A DNA stretch of 64,000 nt, taken from positions 1 to 64,000 of the forward strand of contig NZ_JACAPR010000002.1 in assembly GCF_013385635.1 (NCBI RefSeq). The letters run 5' to 3'. The translations under genes were made by a program, and so were the position numbers. This DNA comes from Pseudomonas gingeri (GTDB taxonomy: Bacteria > Pseudomonadota > Gammaproteobacteria > Pseudomonadales > Pseudomonadaceae). Every line of letters starts with the position of its first letter. Position 1 is the first letter of the stretch. The notes beneath the pieces were generated by a model. It was not told the DNA's origin. It saw only the letters and a program-made list of their open reading frames with translations, and searched no databases. Positions 34,734 through 43,458 of the stretch are shown here, piece by piece.

Positions 34734-35731
34734 TCAAACGTAGCCTGCTTGCCCTTTCATTCTCCGTGGTCGCCATGGCCGGCGGTTTATCGGCCGTTGC
34801 CGATGAGGCCCGGCCGTTGCGGGTGGGGTATGTGTTTGCCATGGCCAACGCGCCGGCGCTGATCGCGGACAAGCAGGGATACTACCGCGAGGAAGGCCTG
34901 ACGGTGGATCTCAAGGCCCTCGGTGACGGGCCGGTGATCCAGCAGGCACTGGCGGCCGGTGAACTGGATGTGGCCTACGTCGGTACGCCACCGGTGTACC
35001 AGTGGTTCTCCCGTGGCCTGCAGAGCCGCATCCTGGCCAAGGTCAACTACGGCCAGGCTGCCGTGATCGTCGACAGCAAGAGCCTGATCACTTCCCTGGC
35101 CGGACTCAAGGGCAAGAAACTCGCCGGGGTCAAGAAGGGCAGCGGCATGGACGTGCTGCTCAGGGGCTATGTGCTCAAGGAGAAGGCCGGTCTGGATCCT
35201 GAGACCGACCTGAGCATTATCGATATGCCGCCGGGCAACATGAACGCTGCCCTGGAGCGCGGCATCGTCGATGCGGCCTTTTCCTGGGAGCCCTTTGTCA
35301 GCCAGTCGCTGCTGCGCGGTTCGAGCCGGGTACTGTTCGACGTCAACCAGGCCTTGCCCGAATACCCCTGGTACGTGGTGATCGCCTTGCCGAAGACCTT
35401 GCAGGAGCGCCCTGACGATGTGGTCAAGCTGCTGCGGGCGCATCGCAGGGCGATTGCCTTTCTCAACGAGCATCCCGCCGAGTCGAACCGGATCATTGCC
35501 GAGGCGTTCAAGCTCGAAGCGGTACAGGGCCCTGACGGCAGCACCATCGCCCCGGAAACCATCGTTGCCCAGGCTCGTAGCCGGCTCGGCTGGTCGGCGG
35601 ATCTGCAGGACGCCGACATCCGCTTTATCCAGCGCCTGATGAACTACTCCCACGACCTGGGCTTTATCGATGTCGCGCTCAAGACCGAGCAGATCGTCGA
35701 CACCACCTACCTGGAAAAAGCCTCGCGCTGA
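34730..35731 (+). CDS. NitT/TauT-family substrate-binding protein
   Basis: A 333-residue periplasmic protein. A Sec signal peptide (residues 1-24, ending SAVADEA) precedes LRVGYVFAMANAPALIADKQ and YYREEGLTVDLKALGDG, the SsuA/TauA-like core, with AYVGTPPVYQWFSRG forming part of the pocket. Substrates in the family are sulfonates, nitrate, pyrimidines or riboflavin precursors. It starts by ATGA overlap and ends 7 bp before the permease. Confidence 0.88.
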   Translation: MIKRSLLALSFSVVAMAGGLSAVADEARPLRVGYVFAMANAPALIADKQGYYREEGLTVDLKALGDGPVIQQALAAGELDVAYVGTPPVYQWFSRGLQSRILAKVNYGQAAVIVDSKSLITSLAGLKGKKLAGVKKGSGMDVLLRGYVLKEKAGLDPETDLSIIDMPPGNMNAALERGIVDAAFSWEPFVSQSLLRGSSRVLFDVNQALPEYPWYVVIALPKTLQERPDDVVKLLRAHRRAIAFLNEHPAESNRIIAEAFKLEAVQGPDGSTIAPETIVAQARSRLGWSADLQDADIRFIQRLMNYSHDLGFIDVALKTEQIVDTTYLEKASR

Positions 35732-35738
35732 GTCTGTC

Positions 35739-36488
35739 ATGTCCTTGCCAAAACCGAATTGGGGCTGGGCTTCGCTGCCCGTCCTGCTGTTGATCTGGGT
35801 GGCCCTGGCCAGCCGTTTTCCCACTTACATCCTGCCGCAGCCCTGGGACGTGGCCCGCGAGACGTTGCGCTGGCTGGGCGACGGCTCGCTGTGGCAGCAC
35901 CTGCGGGCCAGCGTGCTCGAAGAGCTGGGCGGGTTCTGTGCCGCGGTCATCGTCGCGCTCCTGTCGGGCGCGGCGGGCGGGCTGTCATCGCGTTTTCGCG
36001 ATTTCATCTCGCCGCTCAACAGCCTGTTCATGGCGATCCCGCCCATCGCCTGGGCACCGTTGATCATGATCATTTTCGGCCTGGGCTACGTGTCCATCGT
36101 CCTGGTGATCTTTATCGCCGCGGTGTTTCCCATGGCGGTGACGATCCAGGAGGGCGTGCAGAGCATTCGCGGTGGCGAAGTCCGTGCCGCGCGCACGCTG
36201 GGGGCCAATCCCTGGCAACTGCTGGCCCATGTCTACCTGCCGGCGTCGCTGCCGTTTGTCACGGCCGCCCTGCGTATCGGCTTCAGCCAGGGCTGGCGGG
36301 CGCTGGTCGCCGCGGAAATGATCGGTGCCTCCCAGGGTATCGGCTGGATGGTCGCCACCGGCGGCCAGATCGGCAACAGCAGCCAGGTACTGCTGGGCAT
36401 CGTGCTGATCGGCCTGACCGCCTGGCTGATGGAGAGTTTCGTGTTCCGGCGCATCGAGCGTCACTACCAGAAATGGCGTGTGCAATAG
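35739..36488 (+). CDS. NitT/TauT-family ABC permease
   Basis: A 249-residue permease with about six helices and an EAA loop reading GEVRAARTLGANPWQLLAHV followed by YLPASLPFV. LFMAIPPIAWAPLIMIIFGLG is the SsuC/TauC signature. ATG 35739 is chosen because upstream codons in the same frame overlap the previous gene without similarity. Confidence 0.9.
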   Translation: MSLPKPNWGWASLPVLLLIWVALASRFPTYILPQPWDVARETLRWLGDGSLWQHLRASVLEELGGFCAAVIVALLSGAAGGLSSRFRDFISPLNSLFMAIPPIAWAPLIMIIFGLGYVSIVLVIFIAAVFPMAVTIQEGVQSIRGGEVRAARTLGANPWQLLAHVYLPASLPFVTAALRIGFSQGWRALVAAEMIGASQGIGWMVATGGQIGNSSQVLLGIVLIGLTAWLMESFVFRRIERHYQKWRVQ

Positions 36489-36546
36489 GTCGCGACGATC
36501 CCCTTGCCCCCTTGAAAATTCCGCCAAGACCCGTACGAGGTGTCAT

Positions 36547-38931
36547 GTGAACAACGTTTTCGATCCCCGCGAAGCCGGGCACTACATTGCCCCGCAAGGC
36601 CTGTATGAACGCAACAAGCAGCGGCCGTTCCTGGGCCATGTCAACTGTGATCGCAACACCCTGGTGGCCGGTCAGTGGGACGAGATCACCCTGGTCTACG
36701 AGGTGGGTGGCAGCGGCCTGGCCGATGGCGCCTGGCTGAAACTGGCCTTCAAGTTCTACTCCGACTGGGCCTTGTTCCAGACCTCGAATCCGGCCGGTGC
36801 CAACTATGTCAGCGCCGAGTACCAGGCCGGCGAACTGGTGCCGGGCCAGAGCCGGGCCACGGTGCAGCACCTGAAGGTGCGTTTCGACCAGAAGGGCCAC
36901 GAGCGGCCGTTCCAGAAGGCGATCATCATCGATATCGTCGACGGCTACCTCAATCCCGGTGACCGGGTCATCATCCGCCTGGGCGATCGTCGCCAGGGCG
37001 GGGCGGGCACGCGGGTGCAGAGCTTTGTCGAGAAGGACTTCCGTTTTCGCCTGTTCATCGATCCGCTGGGCAGTTCGAAATTTGCCGAGGTGCCGGGTGA
37101 CCCGCTGCTGGATATCGTTCCGGGACCGGCCCATGGCGTACAACTGATCGTGCCGCGACTGGTCAGCGCCGGCGAGGCGTTCGACGTGCTGCTGCGGGTC
37201 GACGATGCCTGGGGCAATACCTGCCGGCAGTTGCCGCTCGATGGCCTGCTGACTCTGGACGGTCCGGACGGCGAGCAGCGCCAGCAAGCGTTCCGCCTGG
37301 CGAATGAGGGGTGGGCGATTGCCCGTTTGGAGGGGTTGGCCTTCGATACGGTGGGCGAGTGGCGCTTGTCGGCCCAGGTGCACGGTCCCTTTGTGCACGG
37401 ACCTTTTGTGCGCGCGGCCCAGGCCTTTGTCACGGTCGACCCGGCCGGCAGCGGCTTGCGCCCGCTGTATGCCGACCTGCATGTGCATTCCGACGACACC
37501 GTGGGCACCAACGACACGCTCTACAACCTCAGCTACGGCCGCGATGTGGCCGGGCTCGATGTGCTGGGCTACACCGCCAATGATTTCAATATCACCGAGC
37601 AACGCTGGGACCAGGCCGTCAGGCTGATCCACGAACTCAACGAGGCGGGCCGATTTGTCTGCTATCCGGGGACCGAATGGTGCGGCAACTCCTGCGCCGG
37701 TGGCGACCGCAACGTGGTGTTCCTGCATGACCGCAAGCCGGAATTCCCCTTCGATAACCAGGGGCGGTTGGTACGCTCCTTCGAATGGAACGAATTCACC
37801 GCCGGCACCATCAAACCGGGCGCCTGGCCGGTGGACGAGCTGTACGCCGCCTATGCCAAGGACCCCGAAGGCCATCTGATGATGCCCCATGTCGGCGGGC
37901 GTCGCTGCAACCTCGACTGGCACCATCCGGAACTGGAGCGGCTGATCGAAGTCGGCTCGGCCTGGGGGCAATTCCACTGGGTCTATGCCGAGGCGTTGCA
38001 GCGTGGCTATCGGGTCGGTGCGGCGGCCAACAGCGACGAGCACCAGGGTCGCTGTGGCGGCGGTGTCCCGGCCACCGCGGTATTCGGTTCCCGCGGCGGA
38101 CTGACCGGCGTGCTTGCCGAGCGTTTCGACCGTGTCAGTGTCGGCAAGGCGCTGCGGGCACGGCGGACGTTCGCCACCACCGGCGAACGCTCATTTGCCA
38201 GCCTGCGCGAGGGCGAGCACTTCATGGGCGAGGTGTTCAACGCGCCGGCCGATGCGCAGCTCGACTACCGCCTGCTGGGTGACGCGGGCTGGGAACAGGT
38301 CGACCTGTTCGATGGCGAGCGGTTGATCTGGTCGCGCAACCTGCACCAGGAACTGGGCTTTTCCGAGCAGCGCATTCGCCTGCGCCTGGGCGGCGCACGG
38401 ATCAAGGATCGTTATCGGGGGGCCTACTGGAGCGGCGAAATCCGCATCACCGGTGCGCTCATCAACGGTTTTCGTGCCCTGGGGCTCGATCATCCGGAGC
38501 AGACGGTCTGGCGCAAGGACGCGACGGTCCTGGCCTTTCGCACCGATACCAATGGCGACACCGACAGCCTGGAGATCGATCTGTCGCAACTGGCCGGTGC
38601 GACGCTGGAGATCCGCAGCCGCATCGACAACTACATCAAGGTCGGCGATCCGTCCGAGCCGCAACCTTATGTGCACGCGCCTGCGGTCCTGATCCAGGTG
38701 TCCGGGGAAACGCTGCTGGCCCAGTCACAGGTGATCGAGGAACTGCCGGGGGCGGAGTTGAAGGTCTCCCTGGAGCGGACCACCGCCGCGCCGCTGCCCC
38801 GCGAACTGCAAGGGCGCATCGGCCTGGCGCAGCTGAAGCTCGATCCGGGTCGTGAGCATCCCTTGTTCATCTGTGCGCGGCAGCGCGATCAGTCACGGGT
38901 CTGGACGTCGGCGCTGTTCCTGACGTTGTAG
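36547..38931 (+). CDS. DUF3604/PHP-type metal-dependent hydrolase, 794 residues
   Basis: A large cytoplasmic protein without a signal peptide. An N-terminal beta-rich part of about 300 residues leads into a PHP-like metal site: DLHVHSDD with His312 and His314, Glu377 in YPGTEW, His448 in MMPHVGG, and SDEH with Asp497 and His499. These are the ligand types of PHP phosphoesterases. About 270 C-terminal residues form further beta-rich structure. GTG 36547 follows GAGGTG. It is downstream of a NitT/TauT-type importer in one apparent operon, so the imported compound or a derivative is the likely substrate. No DUF3604 reaction is assigned that I can name with confidence. Confidence 0.78.
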   Translation: MNNVFDPREAGHYIAPQGLYERNKQRPFLGHVNCDRNTLVAGQWDEITLVYEVGGSGLADGAWLKLAFKFYSDWALFQTSNPAGANYVSAEYQAGELVPGQSRATVQHLKVRFDQKGHERPFQKAIIIDIVDGYLNPGDRVIIRLGDRRQGGAGTRVQSFVEKDFRFRLFIDPLGSSKFAEVPGDPLLDIVPGPAHGVQLIVPRLVSAGEAFDVLLRVDDAWGNTCRQLPLDGLLTLDGPDGEQRQQAFRLANEGWAIARLEGLAFDTVGEWRLSAQVHGPFVHGPFVRAAQAFVTVDPAGSGLRPLYADLHVHSDDTVGTNDTLYNLSYGRDVAGLDVLGYTANDFNITEQRWDQAVRLIHELNEAGRFVCYPGTEWCGNSCAGGDRNVVFLHDRKPEFPFDNQGRLVRSFEWNEFTAGTIKPGAWPVDELYAAYAKDPEGHLMMPHVGGRRCNLDWHHPELERLIEVGSAWGQFHWVYAEALQRGYRVGAAANSDEHQGRCGGGVPATAVFGSRGGLTGVLAERFDRVSVGKALRARRTFATTGERSFASLREGEHFMGEVFNAPADAQLDYRLLGDAGWEQVDLFDGERLIWSRNLHQELGFSEQRIRLRLGGARIKDRYRGAYWSGEIRITGALINGFRALGLDHPEQTVWRKDATVLAFRTDTNGDTDSLEIDLSQLAGATLEIRSRIDNYIKVGDPSEPQPYVHAPAVLIQVSGETLLAQSQVIEELPGAELKVSLERTTAAPLPRELQGRIGLAQLKLDPGREHPLFICARQRDQSRVWTSALFLTL

Positions 38932-38937
38932 TGCGAC

Positions 38938-39906
38938 TCAGGGGCGGGGGAGCTGTTCACGGCGGAACTGGCGCCCCAGGTCCTGGGCCAGTTCGATGAA
39001 GTTCTGCCGGGTCGGGTCCTGGTCCTCCGTACGCACGATCAGGGTGATCGGTGCCACCAGCCGTGGACTGGCTTCGCCGATCCGACAGTAGACGACGCTG
39101 TGGCGATGGAAGCTGCGCATGGACGCTGGCACCACCGAGATACCGGCACCGGCGGCCACCAGATTGATGTTGGTCAGCATGCGCTCGATTTCGAAGGCGA
39201 TCTTCGGGGTGAAACCGGCGCGCTCGCAAGCCTCCACCAGCTTGGCGTACATGCCCGGCGCGCCATGGCGGCGTACCAGGATAAACGCCTCGTCGGCCAG
39301 GTCGCCGATGGCAATCACCGGCATGGCGTCGATCTCGTCCGGGCTCAGGCCGTTGACCAGGACATCCGCCGGCAACAGACGGTGGCCCACCGGCAGCACC
39401 AGCAGCATTTCCTCGTTGAGCAGCCGGTACAGGGTCACGCCCCTGGGCCGGCTCACCGGCGCACGCAGGATGCCCAGGTCCATGCGCCCCAGGTTCACTT
39501 CATCGGTCAACTCTCCGGCATTGCCTTCGCTGAGCAGCAACTCGACATTCGGATAGAGCCCGCGATAGGCGCGGATCATACCGGGAATCAACGGGTGGGC
39601 GGCGGCCGAGCTGGTGAAGCCGATCGACAGCTTGCCTTCCAGGCCCTGGGCGGCCCGTGCCGCGCGTTTCGAGCCCTCGTCGACCCGGTTGAGAATGGCC
39701 CTGGCTTCTTGCAGGAACACCTGCCCGCCGGCCGTCAGGTCCACCCCCTTGGGGTGCCGTTTGAACAGGTCGAAACCCAGTTCCTTTTCCAGCAGGCGGA
39801 TCTGGTTGCTCAGGGGCGGTTGCTGCATGTTCAGGCGCGCGGCGGCACGGGTGAAATGCAGTTCCTCGGCGACCATCAGGAAATAACGCAGGTGTCGGAG
39901 TTCCAT
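38938..39906 (-). CDS. LysR-family transcriptional regulator
   Basis: A 322-residue regulator with the N-terminal helix-turn-helix YFLMVAEELHFTRAAARLNM and LSNQIRLLEKELGFDLF, then a co-inducer domain from about residue 92. Sequence style resembles the BenM/CatM/AlsR-like subgroup. It is convergent with the DUF3604 gene (6 bp apart) and divergent from the dicarboxylate symporter gene, which is the likely target. Confidence 0.88.
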   Translation of the reverse strand: MELRHLRYFLMVAEELHFTRAAARLNMQQPPLSNQIRLLEKELGFDLFKRHPKGVDLTAGGQVFLQEARAILNRVDEGSKRAARAAQGLEGKLSIGFTSSAAAHPLIPGMIRAYRGLYPNVELLLSEGNAGELTDEVNLGRMDLGILRAPVSRPRGVTLYRLLNEEMLLVLPVGHRLLPADVLVNGLSPDEIDAMPVIAIGDLADEAFILVRRHGAPGMYAKLVEACERAGFTPKIAFEIERMLTNINLVAAGAGISVVPASMRSFHRHSVVYCRIGEASPRLVAPITLIVRTEDQDPTRQNFIELAQDLGRQFRREQLPRP

Positions 39907-40094
39907 GGGGCTTCTTATGTTTTGAGTGGCGTGTACCGCCCGTGCCGTTTAATTGCCAATGCCGTTTGAGGGCACCTTCGGATGGCTTCGATTGTAGCCG
40001 TAGCCCCCTCGCGCAGCCATGTGAGAAATCAGGCGTGAGTGCGGGCCCGGATGCCAGTACCATGGGCGAGGATCGACAGGCGACGGTGCGGCGA

Positions 40095-41384
40095 ATGGGG
40101 TTGGGGTTCTTCAAGCGAGGCGTGGTACAGATTCTGATCGCAGTCGCCTGCGGCATCGCCCTCGGCCGCTGGTACCCGGCGCTGGCGGTGGAAATGCGTC
40201 CCCTCAGCGACGGTTTCGTGCGTTTGATCGGCATGCCCATCAGCCTGCTGGTGTTCGCCCTGGTGGTCTCGGGCATCGCCGGCATGCGCAGCCAGGCCCA
40301 GGCGGCCAAGATCGGCGGCAAGGCCTTGCTGTATTTCGCCTTGATGACCCTGCTGTCGCTGCTGCTGGGCGTCGTGGCGGCCTTGCTGCTGCATCCGGGC
40401 AACGACCTTGGACCGGGGTTTGCGCTGGATGAACTGTCGAGCCTGACCTCGTCGAGCGAATATTTCCTCGCCCAATGGCGGCAGTGGCAGTTCACCGAGG
40501 CCACGCTGGCGACGATCCCGAGCAGTTTTTTCGGCGCCTTCGCCCAGGGCAATATCCAGCAAGTGTTGTTGCTCGCCCTGGTGTTCGGTGTCGCCCTGGC
40601 CTGGAGCGGTGAACGCGGGGCACCGGTACGGCGGATGATCGAGCTGTTGCTTGAATTGTTGTTCAGCCTGATGAACCTCATTCTCAAGCTGGCGCCCCTG
40701 GCGGCATTCGGCGCCATCGCCTTCACCATCGGCAAGTACGGGGTCGGCTCGATGGTGCCGTTGCTCAAGTTCGTCGCCTGCCTGTATCTCGCCAGCGTGG
40801 TCTTCATCGTGCTGGTCCTGGGGCTGGTCAGCCAGCTCGCGGGTGTCAGTCTCTGGCGCCTGCTGCTGTATGTGAAGGATGAGCTGGCCCTGGTGCTGTT
40901 CACCACATCTTCGATTGCCGCGCTGCCGGGCCTGATCGCCAGGATGGAGCGCCTGGGCTGCTCTCCGGCGGTGGTGCGCCTGGTGATGCCGGCGGGGTAT
41001 TCGTTCAACCTCAACGGCACCAACCTGTACCTGGCGGTGGCGGTGATCTTCCTCGCCCAGGTCCAGGAGGTTCCCCTGAGTCTTGCGCAATTGGTGATGC
41101 TGGTACTGGTGGCTTCGCTGACGTCCAAGGGCGCCACCAGTGTGACCGGCTCGGCCTTTGTCGCCCTGACCGCCACCCTCAGTGCGCTACCGTTCCTGCC
41201 CACCGAAGGGGTGGTCCTGCTGCTGGGCGTCGAGCGGCTGATGAAATGCCGCTCGCTGACCAATGCCATCGGCAACTGCGTGGCCTGCGTGGCCATTGCC
41301 CGTTGGGAGAGCGCCCTCGACCGCGAGGTCATGCAGCGTGAACTCAAGGCGCCGTTTTCAGCAGGTCCGACAGCGCCTGACTGA
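40095..41384 (+). CDS. Dicarboxylate/amino-acid:cation symporter (DAACS family)
   Basis: A 429-residue glutamate-transporter-type carrier. LFTTSSIAALPGLI is the serine-rich re-entrant loop HP1, and MPAGYSFNLNGTNLYLAVAVIF is helix 7 with the NGT-type cation motif; SKGATSVTGSAFVAL is HP2. Start is uncertain: ATG 40095 fits family length, ATG 40062 is possible and the frame is open to 39942. No clear ribosome site helps. The 3' end overlaps the convergent glycosyltransferase gene by 41 bp. Confidence 0.87.
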   Translation: MGLGFFKRGVVQILIAVACGIALGRWYPALAVEMRPLSDGFVRLIGMPISLLVFALVVSGIAGMRSQAQAAKIGGKALLYFALMTLLSLLLGVVAALLLHPGNDLGPGFALDELSSLTSSSEYFLAQWRQWQFTEATLATIPSSFFGAFAQGNIQQVLLLALVFGVALAWSGERGAPVRRMIELLLELLFSLMNLILKLAPLAAFGAIAFTIGKYGVGSMVPLLKFVACLYLASVVFIVLVLGLVSQLAGVSLWRLLLYVKDELALVLFTTSSIAALPGLIARMERLGCSPAVVRLVMPAGYSFNLNGTNLYLAVAVIFLAQVQEVPLSLAQLVMLVLVASLTSKGATSVTGSAFVALTATLSALPFLPTEGVVLLLGVERLMKCRSLTNAIGNCVACVAIARWESALDREVMQRELKAPFSAGPTAPD

Positions 41385-43191
41385 GCGCCTGCGGGCGACC
41401 GCTGAACAGCCGCTGCAGCGCCTCGGGACGTTCCAGCTGGCGATAGAGCGCCTCGCGCTCGGCAAAGTTGCCGGCCAGGCGGCAGGCCGCGCGGATGTAC
41501 TCCTCCAAGGTATGAGTGATGGTCCAGTCCGGCAGGCCGACCCGGCGGAACAGCCCTTCGTCGATATGCTCGAACACTTCCGGGCCGGTCTTGCAGATAC
41601 CGGGCAGGCCCACGGTCAGGGCGTCGATGATGCCGTTGGTATTGCCGAAGGGCAGGGGGCTGAGGAACATGTCGCACTGGTTGAAGATCGCCAGGTAGTC
41701 CTGGTACGGCTGATGGGCATACACCACCGCCTGCGGCACGTACCGCTGGATCAGCCGGACCACCTGCGGATAGAGCAGGCCCTGGGCCTGGCCGATGAGG
41801 AAGTGCAGGCGCACTTCGCGACCATGGAGTTGCGGCGTCAGTTCGACGATCTTCTGGCAGGCCAGGAGAAAGCGCGGGTTGAGTTTCATGGTGGTGGCCG
41901 CGATGGCGACGTGCACCACTGCCGAGTCCTGGCGCTGATGCTTGGGCAGCGCCACCACATGGGCCGAGGGACGATAGGGCTGGCCGTCGGCGGGCAAGCG
42001 CAACAGCCGTTCGCTGAAGCAGGCCGGGTCACCGATAAAGTCTTCTTCGACACTGATGTAGTCGATATGCCGCGAGCGGGTGGTCGCCGGATGCCCGAGG
42101 GCGGCGACCTGCAATGGCGCCAGGCGCAGGTTGCTGGCGAACAGGGTGATCGGGAACATGCCGACGCTGGGCATGTAGAACACCTGGGGTGCCCATGCCT
42201 GCGCGACGCTCCTCAGCTGGCGCAGGCAGGCATAGAGATCGTCGGGCTCGTCGAAGGCGACAAAGTGGTCGAAGACTTCGCGACCGGCATCGTCGACATT
42301 GGCCTGATAGCCGATGGCGACCAACTGGAAACCCGCGCGGGCGGCTTCCAGGGTCCTGGAATGGGTGCGGTAGATCGAATGCCCGGCGGAAAACCATTCC
42401 AGCAGCACCAGCATCACCGGTTTGTCGGCGTTGGTGGGACGCGGCGTCGTGGTCGGCAGGTCGAGGATGTCCGCCGCGGCGAGCTTGCGCTCCACCAGGC
42501 GATTGATCGAGGCCTTGATGTCATGGCGCTGGGGCAGGTCGGCGTAGCTGCAATGCATGTAGGCATCGTGCAGGATACCTACTGGCAGGGTGTCCAGGCT
42601 GTCGATCTCCTCCAGTCGGCTGGGCAACCAGGCCAGTAGCGCCTCGCGCTTGGAGTGTGCGGCCTGGGTGCCGATCAGTCGTGGTGAGAGCAAGGCCATG
42701 AACAACGCCGCGGCGATATCGCGGTTCTGCCGCCAGAGCAGTTCGACGTCCAGGGGCACTTCCGATTCCGCCGAGTAGAGCACGCAGAACTTCACCAGGT
42801 CGGCGCTGTTGACCTGGAAATCATCGGCGGTCGGTCCCAGGGTATTGAGCGATTGCAGCAGGTGGTCGGCGTTGACGAAGGCGCTGGCCGCGAACAGTGA
42901 CGACAGCCAGCGCTGGAAATGGATCAGTTGCCCGAAGCCATCCGGGCTGATGCGAAAGCCGGGGTCGGAGAACAGCGCCGAGATGGCGCTGGTCAGGCGG
43001 GTCAGGGCATGGGCCTCCAGCTCGGCGGCGGGCAGGGCCGGCGATACCGCCAGGGAAAAGGTGTTGGACAGTTTGCCGTAGTGGCGGTCGATCAACAGCA
43101 GCAGGCGCACCAGCTCGCGCGCCGCGGCTTCATGGTTGCGGGAGTAGCAGAGGAACTCGAAGTGCTCCAGCGAGTAGTTGTCTTCGGGCAT
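41344..43191 (-). CDS. HMW1C-type cytoplasmic N-glycosyltransferase (GT41)
   Basis: A 615-residue protein close in length to the Actinobacillus HMW1C homologue (about 620). It has the alpha-helical N-terminal domain (about 1-250) followed by a GT-B fold. FYMPSVGMFPITLFASN and RLAPLQVAALGHPATT are typical HMW1C sequence. Lys436 in ATTMKLNPRF corresponds in place to the UDP-sugar-binding Lys of the family, and LSPLPFGNTNGIIDALTVG to the nucleotide end. It should add hexoses to Asn in N-x-S/T of the exoprotein encoded at 44969. ATG 43191 (MPEDNYSL) is the family-like start. Confidence 0.86.
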   Translation of the reverse strand: MPEDNYSLEHFEFLCYSRNHEAAARELVRLLLLIDRHYGKLSNTFSLAVSPALPAAELEAHALTRLTSAISALFSDPGFRISPDGFGQLIHFQRWLSSLFAASAFVNADHLLQSLNTLGPTADDFQVNSADLVKFCVLYSAESEVPLDVELLWRQNRDIAAALFMALLSPRLIGTQAAHSKREALLAWLPSRLEEIDSLDTLPVGILHDAYMHCSYADLPQRHDIKASINRLVERKLAAADILDLPTTTPRPTNADKPVMLVLLEWFSAGHSIYRTHSRTLEAARAGFQLVAIGYQANVDDAGREVFDHFVAFDEPDDLYACLRQLRSVAQAWAPQVFYMPSVGMFPITLFASNLRLAPLQVAALGHPATTRSRHIDYISVEEDFIGDPACFSERLLRLPADGQPYRPSAHVVALPKHQRQDSAVVHVAIAATTMKLNPRFLLACQKIVELTPQLHGREVRLHFLIGQAQGLLYPQVVRLIQRYVPQAVVYAHQPYQDYLAIFNQCDMFLSPLPFGNTNGIIDALTVGLPGICKTGPEVFEHIDEGLFRRVGLPDWTITHTLEEYIRAACRLAGNFAEREALYRQLERPEALQRLFSGRPQALSQALSDLLKTAP

Positions 43192-43251
43192 CGGGTGGGC
43201 CTTTGGTGAAAGAGCGTGTATTTGCCAGTGCTGTGGTGGCTGCCGGGGCCT

Positions 43252-43393
43252 CTTCGCGGGCAAGCTCGCTCCCACGGGATTTATGTGGAGGCACCTGTTG
43301 CATGGTCCAGGACTCCTTGGGGGCCCTTCGCGGGCAAGCCCACTCCCACAGGATTGTTGCGTACCTCTGTGGGAGCGGGCTTGCCCGCGAAGG
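43252..43393. repeat. Three REP palindromic elements, two as an inverted pair
   Basis: Three copies of the Pseudomonas REP core CTTCGCGGGCAAGC-C-x-CTCCCAC lie at 43252-43279, 43326-43353 and, inverted, 43366-43393. The last two face each other as a REPIN-like hairpin pair. They sit between the glycosyltransferase and the exported lyase and may partly terminate or stabilise the operon mRNA. Confidence 0.85.
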
Positions 43394-43458
43394 CGGCCTC
43401 AAGGGCTCCGGCAAGTTCGAGGATCATCCCCCGAACCTGCCGGCGCCGCGATCTACTC

